A stretch of DNA of 64,000 nucleotides from Acetobacter oryzifermentans (GCF_001628715.1 NZ_CP011120.1:2438501-2502500); one strand, 5' to 3'. Positions 18,450 to 28,281 are shown, counted from the stretch's first letter. Notes: a model not told the origin generated them from the letters alone. Translations and numbers: made by a program.

Positions 18450-20216
18450 ATGACAGGACTGCTAGACCACCTGCGCACTCATAAAACACCTGCACGCCTT
18501 TTGCTAACCTTACGTGCCTTGGTGCGCACGGATTCTCTGTGGCTTGTTGCTCTGGCGGTTTTTATTGGTCTGCTGGCTGGCGGTGCGGTCAGCCTTATGA
18601 CCAAAGCAACCTTTCTGGTTCACCAGATTCTGGCTCCCGGTCATTCTCGGCTTTCTGGCCTTCAACATATTACACCCCTGCATGCCCTGCTGGTTCCCAC
18701 CTGCGGGGGATTGTTGCTGGGATTATGGAACCTTGCCCTTACCCGCCAGCGCCATCGGCCTGTAGACCCTATTGAAGCCAATGCCTTGCATGGTGGCCGC
18801 ATGAACCTAAAAGACAGCCTGATTGTTGCAGGGCAAACTGTTCTTTCAAACGGTTGCGGTGCTTCTATTGGGCTGGAAGCCGGTTTCAGCCAGATTGGAG
18901 CCGCGTTTGGCTCTCGCATTGGGCGCAACCTCAGCATGCACCGTGCGGATATACGCCTGTTGGTAGGGTGTGGTGCGGCAGGCGCTATTGGTGCTGCGTT
19001 TGATGCCCCACTGGCAGGAGCTTTTTACGCATTTGAACTGGTTATTGGTTCCTATGCCTTTCCCCTACTGGCACCTGTGGCCTGTGCATCTCTCTGTGCT
19101 TTGGCTGTTGTTCATCTTGCAGGAGCCAATCTGCCAGAACTTTCTCTTACGCTGCCACAAACCATTCCTTCACTGGCATATCCGTTTCTCATACTGCTTG
19201 GCACTGCCACAGCCTTTATCGGCGTTGGGCTGATGAAAAGCGTAACGCTTACGGAATCCCTTTTCCGTCGTATTCTGCCTGCTCTTTGGCTGCGCCCAGC
19301 AGTAGGGGGGTTACTGGTTGGGTTACTGGCCCTCGTTTCCCCATCTGTGCTGTCTTCTGGGCATATGGCCATGCGGGAAGGGTTGATGATGCCTCCGGCA
19401 TTGTGGCTGGCCATAGGGCTGCTCCTGCTTAAGGCCTTGGCCTCTACTATCTCTATTGGAAGTGGATTTCGTGGTGGGCTCTTTTTTGCATCTCTCTATT
19501 TGGGGGTTCTAACAGGTGCAGCCTTTACGGGGCTTACAGCACCTCTTCTGCCTCTGCCCATTACACTTTGCACCGTTGCCGGTATGTGCGCACTGGCAAC
19601 AACCATTATTGGGGGGCCCTTCACCATGATTCTGTTGGCACTGGAAACAACGCACAGCGCCAACATGACGGCAGCAGTGGCACTGGCAGCCATTACATCC
19701 TCACTCACCACACGGCGTATTTTTGGCTATTCCTTCACCACCTGGCGCTTTCACCTCCGTGGGGAAAACATTCGTTCTGGTGTGGATGTAGGCTGGATGC
19801 GTACGCTGACTGTAGGGCAAATGATGCGCACGCAGGTTGATACCCTACCCGCTGAAACGTCTGTAGCCCAAGCACGCACGGCATTTACGGGCCGTGCGCC
19901 TCGTTACATCGTTGTGCTGGATAAGCAGCACCACTGCATGGGGTTGGTGGAATATACGCAAATCCAATCCATGATAACGCCTTCCGACCATCCCGTACAA
20001 AACCTTTTGCCACCGAACAGCATGGTTCTGGCTCCGGAAGACAATCTCTCCCGCGCTTTAGCTGCATTTGAACGCACAGGCTTGCCTGCCTTGGCTGTTA
20101 CAGACACAGATCACAATATGCTTGGCATACTGAGTGAACGCTATGTTTTGCGCCGCTATGCAGAAGAACTGGAACGCACCCGCCGAGAGCTTGCCGGAGA
20201 AAAACACCGGCGCTAG
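18450..20216 (+). CDS. ClC-family chloride channel/exchanger with CBS domains
   Basis: This protein of about 588 residues has 10 or more membrane helices (about 20-440) and a cytoplasmic tail. ClC signatures are CGASIGLEAGFSQIGAAFG, GCGAAGAIGAAFDAPLAGAFYAFE and GSGFRGGLFFASLYLGVLTG. The usual GREGP selectivity motif is GLEAG here; the gating glutamate appears to be kept while flanking residues differ. Two CBS modules follow (about 460-580), which commonly bind adenine nucleotides. The start is uncertain: ATG 18450 fits the hydrophobicity pattern, while GTG 18411 is open and adds 13 residues. It is a monocistronic unit as far as can be seen. Confidence 0.86.
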   Translation: MTGLLDHLRTHKTPARLLLTLRALVRTDSLWLVALAVFIGLLAGGAVSLMTKATFLVHQILAPGHSRLSGLQHITPLHALLVPTCGGLLLGLWNLALTRQRHRPVDPIEANALHGGRMNLKDSLIVAGQTVLSNGCGASIGLEAGFSQIGAAFGSRIGRNLSMHRADIRLLVGCGAAGAIGAAFDAPLAGAFYAFELVIGSYAFPLLAPVACASLCALAVVHLAGANLPELSLTLPQTIPSLAYPFLILLGTATAFIGVGLMKSVTLTESLFRRILPALWLRPAVGGLLVGLLALVSPSVLSSGHMAMREGLMMPPALWLAIGLLLLKALASTISIGSGFRGGLFFASLYLGVLTGAAFTGLTAPLLPLPITLCTVAGMCALATTIIGGPFTMILLALETTHSANMTAAVALAAITSSLTTRRIFGYSFTTWRFHLRGENIRSGVDVGWMRTLTVGQMMRTQVDTLPAETSVAQARTAFTGRAPRYIVVLDKQHHCMGLVEYTQIQSMITPSDHPVQNLLPPNSMVLAPEDNLSRALAAFERTGLPALAVTDTDHNMLGILSERYVLRRYAEELERTRRELAGEKHRR

Positions 20217-20338
20217 CACATCACAAACCAGAGAAAATTGTTAATTATAGCGTGGACGTGAAGTTGCATACGTTATCCATACGGTATGCAGCCACGTTAA
20301 ATGCTTTTGGTTAACCACTACAGACGGCGGAATTATCT

Positions 20339-21370
20339 ATGCCTGCTCCTACCCTTCTGCCTTCCACCATGAAAGCCATCTGCTTTACGCAGGCAGGCGC
20401 ACCCGATGTCCTGCACCTGGAAACCATTCAGGTTCCGCAACCTGGCCGAGGAGAAGTGCTGGTGCGCGTGATGGCTGCTGGCGTAAACCGGCCGGATATC
20501 ATGCAGCGCAAAGGGCTTTATCCACCTCCGCCCGGAGCCTGTCCAAGATTAGGGTTGGAAATAGCCGGGGAAGTTGTCGCACACGGCCTGCCGCAAGATG
20601 GTGGCACAATGCCTGCCATAGGAAGCCGCGTATGCGCGTTGGCCAATGGGGGCGGATATGCAGAATATTGTCTTGTGCCTGCCGGGCAGTGTCTACCTTG
20701 GCCAGAAGGCTTTAATGCCATAGAAGCCGCCGCCCTACCGGAAACTTTTTTTACCGTGTGGTCCAACCTTTTTATGCCCACCATGCTGCCCAAAGATGCA
20801 CGGGTATTGATTCATGGTGGTAGCAGCGGCATTGGCACAACGGCTATACAGCTTGTTAAGGCTTTTGGCGGCACGCCCTTTGCAACAGCCGGAACAGATG
20901 AAAAATGTGCTCTATGCGAACAACTGGGCGCACAGGCCATTAACTATAAAGCGGAAGATTTTGCCGAACGCATTGCTGAGCTCACCAAAGGCGAGGGCGT
21001 AAACGTTATTCTTGATATGGTGGGTGGCCCTTATTTTGAGCGAAATCTCAAAAGCCTCGCCTTTGATGGAAAGCTGATCATTATCGCACTGCAAGGGGGC
21101 GCAAAAGCCGAGCAAGCCAATCTGGTGCGGATTATGACACACCGGCTTATTGTAACAGGCAGCACATTGCGCCCACGCGATAGCGCCAGCAAAGCCCGCA
21201 TTGCACAAGACCTGAAAGCAAAAGTCTGGCCTTTGCTGACAAACCGCACAATACGCCCTTTTATCCATCAAACTTTTCCATTGGCACAAGCTGCGGCGGC
21301 GCATCAGGCAATGGAAGATGGACACCATTTGGGTAAAATTATCCTAACAGTCGATTCTCTTGCAGTATAA
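20339..21370 (+). CDS. NAD(P)H:quinone oxidoreductase, zinc-free MDR superfamily (PIG3-like)
   Basis: This 343-residue medium-chain dehydrogenase/reductase has the N-terminal groES-like domain (MKAICFTQAGAPDVLHLE, EVLVRVMAAGVNRPDIMQRKGLYPPPPGA) and a Rossmann domain with VLIHGGSSGIGTTAIQLVKAFG. Catalytic and structural zinc cysteines of alcohol dehydrogenases are absent, which places it with quinone oxidoreductases of the PIG3 type that use NADPH. The ATG at 20339 gives a 10-residue extension before the usual MKAI start at 20369, so the latter is possible. The 122-bp gap before it presumably holds its promoter. Confidence 0.88.
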   Translation: MPAPTLLPSTMKAICFTQAGAPDVLHLETIQVPQPGRGEVLVRVMAAGVNRPDIMQRKGLYPPPPGACPRLGLEIAGEVVAHGLPQDGGTMPAIGSRVCALANGGGYAEYCLVPAGQCLPWPEGFNAIEAAALPETFFTVWSNLFMPTMLPKDARVLIHGGSSGIGTTAIQLVKAFGGTPFATAGTDEKCALCEQLGAQAINYKAEDFAERIAELTKGEGVNVILDMVGGPYFERNLKSLAFDGKLIIIALQGGAKAEQANLVRIMTHRLIVTGSTLRPRDSASKARIAQDLKAKVWPLLTNRTIRPFIHQTFPLAQAAAAHQAMEDGHHLGKIILTVDSLAV

Positions 21371-21515
21371 ATTTGGTTTTATACTAAGGTACCCCTCAGG
21401 CGCTTTAAGCCAAGACCTTCTAGGCGCCTGAAAAGGTTATCTTCCTCTCCCAACATAGGTATGCGGCGTTTGCGGCACTTGACCAAGTGCGCGTCTTCAA
21501 GAATTTTGACGCCTC

Positions 21516-22214
21516 ATGGAAACACCATCCACCCTTCCCTCATCTGTTCTAGCGGACCGGCTTACTGCCGTTCGCCAGAATATTGACGCAGCAGCACACA
21601 CAGCAGGCCGGAATCCCGCCTCTGTCACGCTGGTTGCCGTTTCCAAATTTCATCCGCTTTCCAGCGTGCAGGAAGCTCTTGCCGCAGGCCAGCGTGTGTT
21701 TGGAGAAAACCGTGTGCAGGAAGCTGCCAGCAAGTTTCCCACCCTGCGGGCAGCTTACCCTGACCTTCGGCTGCATTTGATTGGTGGCCTGCAAACAAAC
21801 AAAGCGCGTGATGCAGTACGCATTGCCGATGTTATAGAAAGCTTGGACCGGCCGGAACTGGCAGAAGCTCTGGCTAAAGCAGCAGATAAAGAAGGTCGCC
21901 TGCCTGAGCTGCTCATTGAGGTCAACACAGGCGATGAGCCCCAGAAATTTGGTGTCCCGCGTGAAAAAGCAGATAGCTTTATCCGCACCTGTCGCCAGCA
22001 GTTTGGGGCAAAGTTGCAAGGGCTGATGTGCATTCCTCCCGCCATGCAAGACCCTGTGCCGCATTTTAGGCTTCTGCGCAGCATGGCGCAGGAACATGGG
22101 CTCCCTGTTATTTCCATGGGGATGTCTGCCGATTACCCACAAGCCATTGCCGAAGGGGCAACTCTTGTGCGTGTTGGCACCGCAATTTTCGGGCCGCGGC
22201 CACCTTCTCCCTGA
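21516..22214 (+). CDS. YggS-family pyridoxal-phosphate homeostasis protein
   Basis: This 232-residue single-domain PLP-binding TIM-barrel protein has the PLP-lysine motif VTLVAVSKFHP, then GENRVQEAASKF, LHLIGGLQTNKARDAVR, LLIEVNTGDEPQKFGV and the phosphate-binding end VISMGMSADYPQAIAEGATLVRVGTAIFG. YggS/PLPBP proteins buffer PLP and have no known catalytic turnover. IGGLQTNK replaces the more usual IGxLQxNK with no loss of key residues. Upstream, at 21397-21430, is a 7-bp inverted repeat without a T-run. The kup gene follows 113 bp downstream on the same strand. Confidence 0.93.
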   Translation: METPSTLPSSVLADRLTAVRQNIDAAAHTAGRNPASVTLVAVSKFHPLSSVQEALAAGQRVFGENRVQEAASKFPTLRAAYPDLRLHLIGGLQTNKARDAVRIADVIESLDRPELAEALAKAADKEGRLPELLIEVNTGDEPQKFGVPREKADSFIRTCRQQFGAKLQGLMCIPPAMQDPVPHFRLLRSMAQEHGLPVISMGMSADYPQAIAEGATLVRVGTAIFGPRPPSP

Positions 22215-22327
22215 TTTTCATTTTCTGGGTGGAAGCCAGTATGCCTTGCTTCCACCTATCTGCGCCCTTTATGCAGGGCGAACGGGGCAACGTGCCCCTG
22301 TAAGACTGACGTGGAGCCAGAAACACC

Positions 22328-24310
22328 ATGACTGACCCCGCCAACAAACCGGCTGGTTCTCCTCCTACAGGAGATCAGCCGCATGTGGCTTCAGCGCCGG
22401 AACCGCGGCGCATTACGGAATTTGACGCCGACCAACCGCAGCACGCTGCCGCCCCTGTTGGCTTTGCCGCTCTGCTGGGTGTGTTGGGCGTTGTGTATGG
22501 TGATATCGGCACCAGCCCACTTTACGCCTTCCGCTCTACTGTAGAAGTTATTTCGGGCCACCATCAGGTTGCTCCGTGGGAAATTCTGGGCGTTGCCAGC
22601 CTGATTTTCTGGACACTGATCCTGATTGTCACGGTCAAATACGTCATCCTGATCATGCGGGCTGACCATAATGGTGAGGGCGGTATCCTTGCTATTATGT
22701 CCCTTGCCCAACGTGTGGTGGTTAACCAGAAAACCCGATGGATATTAGGGTTAGTTGGTATTGTAGGCGCCTGTCTGTTTTTTGGTGATGGTATTATTAC
22801 CCCCGCCATTTCCGTGCTTTCCGCCATTGAAGGCGTGGAAGTGAGCGTGCCCGCCGCGCATGACTTTGTGATACCCGTAGCCATATTGGTGATTATCAGC
22901 CTGTTTAGCGTACAGTGGATTGGCACAGGCAAAGTTGGCACCATATTTGGGCCAATCATGCTGCTGTGGTTTGGCACACTAGGTGCGCTAGGGCTGATCG
23001 AAATTCTACATCACCCAGCTATTCTCACGGCGCTTTCACCTACCTATGCGCTGGAGTTCATCTTCTACCACGGCAAGCTTTCCTTCCTTGCCCTCGGTTC
23101 TGTTGTGTTGTGCGTAACCGGGGCCGAGGCTCTGTATGCCGATATGGGCCATTTCGGCCGTGCACCCATCCGTTATGCATGGCTCTTTTTTGTGCTGCCC
23201 ATGTTGGTACTCAACTATTTCGGTCAGGCTGCTCTGGTTATTGCTGACCCCAAAGCTCTGGCAAACCCCTTCTTCCTGCTATGCCCACATTGGATGCAGG
23301 GGCCAATGGTGGTGCTTTCTACTTTTGCAACCGTTATTGCCAGTCAGGCTGGCATTTCCGGCGGCTTTTCCATCTGCCGCCAGTTGATCCAGCTTGGCTA
23401 TATGCCCCGGCTGCGCATTACCCACACCAATGCGGAAGAAGAAGGCCAGATTTATCTGCCAGACTTCAACCGCTTTCTGGCTGTGGGCGCTGTGCTGCTG
23501 GTGGTGGCCTTCCGCAGTTCTGATGCCTTGGCGTCCGCCTATGGTATTGCGGTTACGGGTACATTTATCTGCACCTCTGTTCTGGCCATTGTCGTTTTCC
23601 GGCGCCATTTTGACTGGCCAGCATGGAAAGTAGGCGCTGTGTTTGGTGGCTTCCTGCTGCTGGACAGCACCTTCTTTGCCGCCAACGCCCTTAAAATTCC
23701 TGATGGCGGTTGGGTGCCTGTGTTACTTGGCTGTGTGTTAACGCTGATGATGACCACATGGAAAAAGGGTCGCAGCCTTATTATTGCGCGCCAGCGGCAG
23801 GATAGCCTGCCCATGGGGTCCTTTATCGCGCGCCTTCCGCAGTCCCGCATTATTCGCGTGCCCGGCATGGCTGTGTTTATGACCAGTACACCAGACTTTG
23901 TGCCCCCATGTCTGCTGCATAATCTGCGGCATAACAAGATTTTGCATGACCACGTGCTCTTCGTAACCGTGCAGAACCTTGATCAGCCAGAGGCAGAACG
24001 CGGCCACCGCGTAGCTGTGGAGGAACTGGCCCCAGATATCTACCGCATTGTGCTGCGCTACGGGTTTATGGAAATGCCCAACATTCCCCGCGCACTGGAA
24101 GAACTGAAAGCGAACGGTGTGGACTTTGATGCCCTTCAGGCATCCTATTTCACATCCCGCGAGCTGATTACCCGGTCTTCTGTGCCACGTATGTCACGCT
24201 GGAGGATGTCTATCTTCCTGTTCATGCTCCGCAACTCTACCTCCAGCATGGAATTCTTCCGTATTCCGCCGGATCGTGTTGTAGAACTGGGCGTGAAAGT
24301 GGCTATCTAA
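22328..24310 (+). CDS. kup: KUP-family potassium uptake protein
   Basis: This 660-residue low-affinity potassium/proton symporter has a polar N-terminus of about 40 residues and 12 predicted helices (about 45-470). It carries the family signature [48 protein letters not shown] and a cytoplasmic C-terminal domain (about 480-660). The complete length and motifs suggest a working protein. It ends four bases before the hemW start, so hemW is probably cotranscribed. Confidence 0.94.
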   Translation: MTDPANKPAGSPPTGDQPHVASAPEPRRITEFDADQPQHAAAPVGFAALLGVLGVVYGDIGTSPLYAFRSTVEVISGHHQVAPWEILGVASLIFWTLILIVTVKYVILIMRADHNGEGGILAIMSLAQRVVVNQKTRWILGLVGIVGACLFFGDGIITPAISVLSAIEGVEVSVPAAHDFVIPVAILVIISLFSVQWIGTGKVGTIFGPIMLLWFGTLGALGLIEILHHPAILTALSPTYALEFIFYHGKLSFLALGSVVLCVTGAEALYADMGHFGRAPIRYAWLFFVLPMLVLNYFGQAALVIADPKALANPFFLLCPHWMQGPMVVLSTFATVIASQAGISGGFSICRQLIQLGYMPRLRITHTNAEEEGQIYLPDFNRFLAVGAVLLVVAFRSSDALASAYGIAVTGTFICTSVLAIVVFRRHFDWPAWKVGAVFGGFLLLDSTFFAANALKIPDGGWVPVLLGCVLTLMMTTWKKGRSLIIARQRQDSLPMGSFIARLPQSRIIRVPGMAVFMTSTPDFVPPCLLHNLRHNKILHDHVLFVTVQNLDQPEAERGHRVAVEELAPDIYRIVLRYGFMEMPNIPRALEELKANGVDFDALQASYFTSRELITRSSVPRMSRWRMSIFLFMLRNSTSSMEFFRIPPDRVVELGVKVAI

Positions 24311-24314
24311 TACT

Positions 24315-25469
24315 GTGGAGCAGGACGCACTCGCCCTTTATATTCATTGGCCATTCTGTTTGGCCAAGTGCCCGTACTGTGACTTTAACTCACACGTGCG
24401 GGCAGAAATTCCACAGGCGCGCTTTGCCCAGGCGCTCCGTACAGAACTTGCACACGAGGCAAACCGTTTGGGCCGCCGCCGTCTGACATCCATCTTTTTT
24501 GGCGGCGGCACGCCTTCACTTATGGCCCCACAAACAGTCGCAAGTTTGATAGATGATGCCACATCCCTGTTTGATGCGGCCCCCAACCTTGAAATTACGC
24601 TGGAAGCCAACCCAACCAGCGTAGAAGCTGAAAGGCTGAAAGATTTTAGGCAGGCCGGGATAAACCGTGTCTCCCTCGGCATTCAGGCCCTTAATGATGA
24701 GGCATTGCATTTTCTGGGCCGTCAGCATTCCGCCACGCAAGCACTGGCTGCACTGGAACTTGCCCGCTCATTGTTCCCCCGCATTACGTTTGACCTGATT
24801 TACGCCCGCCCCAACCAGAGTGTGGCCGCATGGAAAACTGAGCTGGAGACAGCGCTGCAACTGGTAGCAGACCATGTCTCGCTCTATCAGTTGACCATTG
24901 AACCCGGCACCAAATTTGAAGCTCTTTATCGGCAGGGCAGCTTCAGCCTGCCTGATGAAGAAACAGCCGCTGAACTTTATGAGACAACAACAGCCATCAC
25001 CCATGCGCATGGGCTGAATGCTTACGAAGTTTCCAACTACGCCAAACCGGGTAGTGAAAGCCGCCATAATCTGACCTACTGGCATTACGGTGATTATCTG
25101 GGCCTTGGCCCCGGCGCGCATGGGCGCATTACACTGGATGGCCAACTGTATGCTACGCGCAGGCACCGTGCGCCTGAACCATGGGCCGAACTGGTGGAAC
25201 GCACAGGTTCTGGCCAGACATCTCAGGAACCACTTGTACCGCAGGAACGTGCACGAGAAATGCTCTTAATGGGCCTGCGTTTACAGGAAGGCGTTGCGCT
25301 CAAACATTTTGAGGCACGCACAGGCCTACACCTGTCTGAAACCCTAGACCCGGTTATTCTGGCGGCTGCGGTGGAAGAAGGTTACCTTGTGCAAACCCCC
25401 ACCCATTTACACGCCACAGAAGAAGGCCGATTACGGCTGGAAGCCCTGCTGCATGCGCTGGTGCTTTAA
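24315..25469 (+). CDS. hemW: HemW-like radical SAM haem chaperone
   Basis: This 384-residue radical-SAM protein has the cluster motif C-x3-C-x2-C in WPFCLAKCPYCDFNSH, then FFGGGTPSLM, ITLEANPTSVEAERL, INRVSLGIQALNDEAL and the HemW C-terminal domain (about 300-384). HemW proteins were long annotated as anaerobic coproporphyrinogen III oxidases but act as haem-delivery chaperones. The cysteine pattern here is of the HemW type and the extra residues needed for CPO activity are not obvious. The start is a GTG immediately after the kup stop; no better start exists upstream in this frame. Confidence 0.9.
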   Translation: MEQDALALYIHWPFCLAKCPYCDFNSHVRAEIPQARFAQALRTELAHEANRLGRRRLTSIFFGGGTPSLMAPQTVASLIDDATSLFDAAPNLEITLEANPTSVEAERLKDFRQAGINRVSLGIQALNDEALHFLGRQHSATQALAALELARSLFPRITFDLIYARPNQSVAAWKTELETALQLVADHVSLYQLTIEPGTKFEALYRQGSFSLPDEETAAELYETTTAITHAHGLNAYEVSNYAKPGSESRHNLTYWHYGDYLGLGPGAHGRITLDGQLYATRRHRAPEPWAELVERTGSGQTSQEPLVPQERAREMLLMGLRLQEGVALKHFEARTGLHLSETLDPVILAAAVEEGYLVQTPTHLHATEEGRLRLEALLHALVL

Positions 25470-25513
25470 AAATAGAGCCTTGTCTGATGTAAGTGACGCA
25501 CTACATTGGAAAA

Positions 25514-25948
25514 ATGCTTAATCTGATCAAGCTGGCTGTGGGTGTTGAATCACTCGAAGATCTGACTGAACGGCTGAAACAGCCCTTCAATACCTATGCT
25601 CATCCAGATTATGATGTTCCTTTACCGGTAGTGCACACACGCTCTTTTCCCAAACAAAAAGATGCCCTTCTGGATGGTGGTTCACTGTACCGCGTCATCA
25701 ACGGGCTTATTCTGTGCCGACAGCCCATTATGGATATTCAAACCACAACACGGGCGGACGGCACACAAGGCACACTTATCTTGCTTTCTCCCACGATTAT
25801 TCCCGTACAACCCCGAGCCATACGGCCATTTCAGGGATGGCGCTATCTGCAAAGCCAAGATGCACCCACTGATTTGCAGGGCACTCCAACGCACGCTATA
25901 GGCCTGCCTCTTTCTCTGCAGAAAAAACTGTTAGAGCTTGGCCTCTAA
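25514..25948 (+). CDS. DUF1489 family protein
   Basis: A protein of about 144 residues with the DUF1489 pattern: MLNLIKLAVGVESLEDLTERL at the N-terminus, then VVHTRSFPKQKDALLDGGSLYRVINGLILCRQPIMDI. The family is almost confined to alphaproteobacteria and its function is unknown. A GTG at 25493 would add seven residues; ATG 25514 is chosen because family members start at the LIKL block. It lies 44 bp after hemW on the same strand and is convergent with the next gene. Confidence 0.8.
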   Translation: MLNLIKLAVGVESLEDLTERLKQPFNTYAHPDYDVPLPVVHTRSFPKQKDALLDGGSLYRVINGLILCRQPIMDIQTTTRADGTQGTLILLSPTIIPVQPRAIRPFQGWRYLQSQDAPTDLQGTPTHAIGLPLSLQKKLLELGL

Positions 25949-25956
25949 AATATCCC

Positions 25957-26313
25957 CTACCAACCACGAATAACAGCACGGCCAGTGTAGGGAAGACTAC
26001 AAAATTTCACCTCCCCCAATTCAATCAGGCAAGATGCATACTGGCCATTGAGCTGTTGAACTACGGCATTACCTGTATAGGGCGCCTTACAGAATGTGGC
26101 ATTTCCTACTGTAACTGAACATCTATAATATCTGCCGTTTTCCGACGTTAAAGGCAGCACAGCGTCCCCTGTAAAGGGCAGGCCACAAAATACAGGATGA
26201 CCATCAGAAAGCTGACAGGCCGCAATATTATGCGCGATGCTTTGCGCCAATACGGCTGTTGGGAACCCAAGACAGAAAACCATAAGACCTTTTATAAAAT
26301 GCTTGGCTTGCAT
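25957..26313 (-). CDS. Small secreted protein with three Cys-x9-Cys repeats
   Basis: A 118-residue protein with a clear signal peptide (cleavage expected after residue 23, TAVLA). The mature part is three tandem repeats with the pattern C-x8-F-C-x2-P-[FY]-T-G-x-A-V, with cysteine pairs at 33/43, 65/75 and 95/105, separated by 20-22 residues. The even cysteine number and export point to three disulfide-linked loops in the periplasm or outside. I recognise no family. A GAGG lies about 11 bases upstream of the ATG. It is convergent with the DUF1489 gene and lies just upstream of tRNA-Glu. Confidence 0.7.
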   Translation of the reverse strand: MQAKHFIKGLMVFCLGFPTAVLAQSIAHNIAACQLSDGHPVFCGLPFTGDAVLPLTSENGRYYRCSVTVGNATFCKAPYTGNAVVQQLNGQYASCLIELGEVKFCSLPYTGRAVIRGW

Positions 26314-26487
26314 GTGCTTGCTATCCTCAATTGGTACTTATGCATGCCAATTGAACTGGAATGACCCTTTGGCAATATGCTGGCATATGATGGAATGATG
26401 ATTTTTTCAAAAACCTCCGTAAAAGTCTATTTCCTGCCTTGACGCCCCTCAGCAATATCTCTACAAAGCGCCTCAACACAGCCTCTT

Positions 26488-26563
26488 GTCCCGTTCGTCT
26501 AGAGGCCTAGGACACCGCCCTTTCACGGCGGCAACACGGGTTCGAATCCCGTACGGGACGCCA
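26488..26563 (+). tRNA. tRNA-Glu (anticodon TTC)
   Basis: A 76-base cloverleaf. The acceptor stem GTCCCGT (26488-26494) pairs with ACGGGAC (26553-26559). The anticodon arm is CCGCC-CTTTCAC-GGCGG, giving anticodon TTC, and the T-arm is ACGGG-TTCGAAT-CCCGT. The CCA end is encoded (26561-26563). Its 3' half appears to be the attachment site for the decayed element that follows. Confidence 0.97.
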
Positions 26564-26602
26564 AGTTTTTCAAGGACTTGCAGCAGGTTAATCTGAAAAT
26601 CG

Positions 26603-27221
26603 TTGATTTTTGAGCCAATCCCCAGCCAAACTGGGAGAGGAAAGCTGTTACCCAAGGGCGTCTGGTATCGTGGCCCCAACCAATATCAGGCCCGCAGGAT
26701 GGTGAACTCCTGCGAAGCTGCTTCTCGACCAGACGAGGTTTTCAAGCATTACCCAGATATGGTGTGGCTCATCAGGTGGTCGATTGAACAAGGCTGCCGC
26801 TTAGGGGAATCCCTCAGTTTGCGCTGGCAGGATATAGACTTCCACAGGCAGACCTTCCCTCGCTCACGTGAAGAGTGACAGACACAAAGAAGAACTTGAT
26901 CCCGAAATCCGCCCTATGACCAATGGCGCACAACGCGTTCTCACGAAAAAGCGGGCCACCATGGAAAAATTACCTGACCGAAAAGACATTGTCTTTTCGG
27001 TGGGAGAGAGAAAAATCTTTTCTGTCCTGTTCGGTCGCATGACCCGGCAAGCCGGAATTCAGGATTTGACCTTTCATGATTCACGTCATGAAGCCACATC
27101 GCGGTTGGCCCGCTATCTGAACCCGATTGTACTGCCCCAGCTCACGGGCCATCGCGATCTGAAGTCACTCAATCGCTACTACCAACCCGTGCCCGGAGAT
27201 ATCGCAAACAAAACACGCTAG
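26603..27221 (+). pseudogene. Phage-type tyrosine integrase remnant, frameshifted and internally deleted
   Basis: Two frames carry the parts of one tyrosine recombinase. The first (to about 26878) has an N-terminal segment with RGPNQYQARR, typical of P4-type arm-binding starts, and then jumps to the catalytic domain piece GCRLGESLSLRWQDIDFHRQ with the first catalytic Arg. The second frame (26868-27221) holds TFHDSRHEATSRLAR (the H-x-x-R box), the histidine of LTGHRDLKSLNRYY and the nucleophile Tyr. Total coding length is about 200 residues, where such integrases have 330-420. A core-binding domain deletion is therefore inferred in addition to the frameshift. It should be inactive. Confidence 0.8.
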
Positions 27222-27348
27222 CTACCTGTCAGGATAATCAAAGGTAACCAGAGCGCGTTTAAAAAAAGCCTAAACTATGATTCCAAAAGCATTTATCGTT
27301 AAGATCATCATTGATGATTAAGTGATAAAACAGAGTTCAGGTCAGCAA

Positions 27349-28239
27349 GTGTCACGAGAAAATTTTAGCGAACTACTTTCTTTTCTGGCAGTTGCCCAAG
27401 AACGGAGCTTTACAAAGGCCGCCGCCCGCAGAGGTGTCACGCCCTCTGCAATAAGCCACACCATGCGTCTTCTGGAGGAACGACTAGGCGTCACTCTTCT
27501 GACGAGAACAACACGTCGTGTCGTTCCCACGCCTGCGGGAGACTATCTGCTGCAAAATATTCAGCCGCTTTTCGACGAAATCGAGAACCGAATGAGCAGC
27601 CTTGACGAATTCCGCAAATGTCCCAGAGGCAATCTTCGGATCACCGTGACAGATGAATCTCTGGGCTTCTTTCTTCGACCTCGTATTGCAGATTTTCTAA
27701 AGAATTACCCGGAAATCTCCCTTGAGATCTCAACGGATTTGCGCCTGATTGATATTGTGGATGAAGGTTTCGACGCGGGCGTGCGCCTTGGAGAACTGGT
27801 GACACAGGGGATGATTTCAGTGCCTGTATCCCCTGACATCCCATTTGCGGTTGTTGGGTCCCCGACCTATTTCAAAAACCATGCCATCCCCAAAACCCCG
27901 GCCCGTCTGCAAGAGCACAACTGTATCGGTGTTCGTCTACCCACCCATGGAAAGATTTATCCGTGGCGTTTCAGACAGAAAGGAAAAGACCTGAAGTTTC
28001 AGCCTGTCGGTCAATTGATCTGCAACAACGTGTTCGGTGCGCGCGATGCCTGTCTGGACGGTATTGGACTCTCCTACATTCCTAAAATTGTTGCAGAAGA
28101 ACACATCCAGAATGGCAAACTGATATCAGTTCTGGAACCCTTCTGTCCGACGCATCTGGGGTTTCATCTCTTCTACCCCCGACACCATCGCCATTCGATG
28201 CCTCTGTCGCTGTTCGTCGAGGAAATGAAATTAAAATGA
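27349..28239 (+). CDS. LysR-family transcriptional regulator
   Basis: This 296-residue regulator has an N-terminal winged helix (residues about 5-65, FLAVAQERSFTKAAARRGVTPSAISHTMRLLEERLGVTLLTRTTRRVVPT) and a C-terminal periplasmic-binding-like effector domain (about 90-290, NLRITVTDESLG to the end). The GTG at 27349 has AGG seven bases upstream and gives the normal LysR start; an in-frame GTG at 27322 is possible. It sits inside the island, convergent with the arginase-family gene and sharing a terminator hairpin with it. Its target is unknown, since LysR genes usually control a divergent neighbour and here the upstream neighbour is the dead integrase. Confidence 0.9.
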   Translation: MSRENFSELLSFLAVAQERSFTKAAARRGVTPSAISHTMRLLEERLGVTLLTRTTRRVVPTPAGDYLLQNIQPLFDEIENRMSSLDEFRKCPRGNLRITVTDESLGFFLRPRIADFLKNYPEISLEISTDLRLIDIVDEGFDAGVRLGELVTQGMISVPVSPDIPFAVVGSPTYFKNHAIPKTPARLQEHNCIGVRLPTHGKIYPWRFRQKGKDLKFQPVGQLICNNVFGARDACLDGIGLSYIPKIVAEEHIQNGKLISVLEPFCPTHLGFHLFYPRHHRHSMPLSLFVEEMKLK

Positions 28240-28270
28240 GAAAGCCTGCTCTTAAGAATACAGGCTTTCT
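28239..28270. terminator. Bidirectional hairpin between LysR gene and arginase-family gene
   Basis: AGAAAGCCTG (28239-28248) pairs perfectly with CAGGCTTTCT (28261-28270) across a 12-base loop. The stem begins at the last base of the LysR stop codon and lies 12 bp from the stop of the convergent gene. It lacks a long U-tract, but its position between convergent genes supports a terminator role. Confidence 0.75.
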
Positions 28271-28281
28271 GGCGCGAAGGT

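Noticed and set aside
21397..21430. 7-bp inverted repeat CAGGCGC/GCGCCTG as a terminator
   Set aside because: The loop is 20 bases and no T-run follows, so support is too weak to call it.
26473..26679. Open frame antisense to tRNA-Glu
   Set aside because: It overlaps a perfect tRNA and has no family resemblance.
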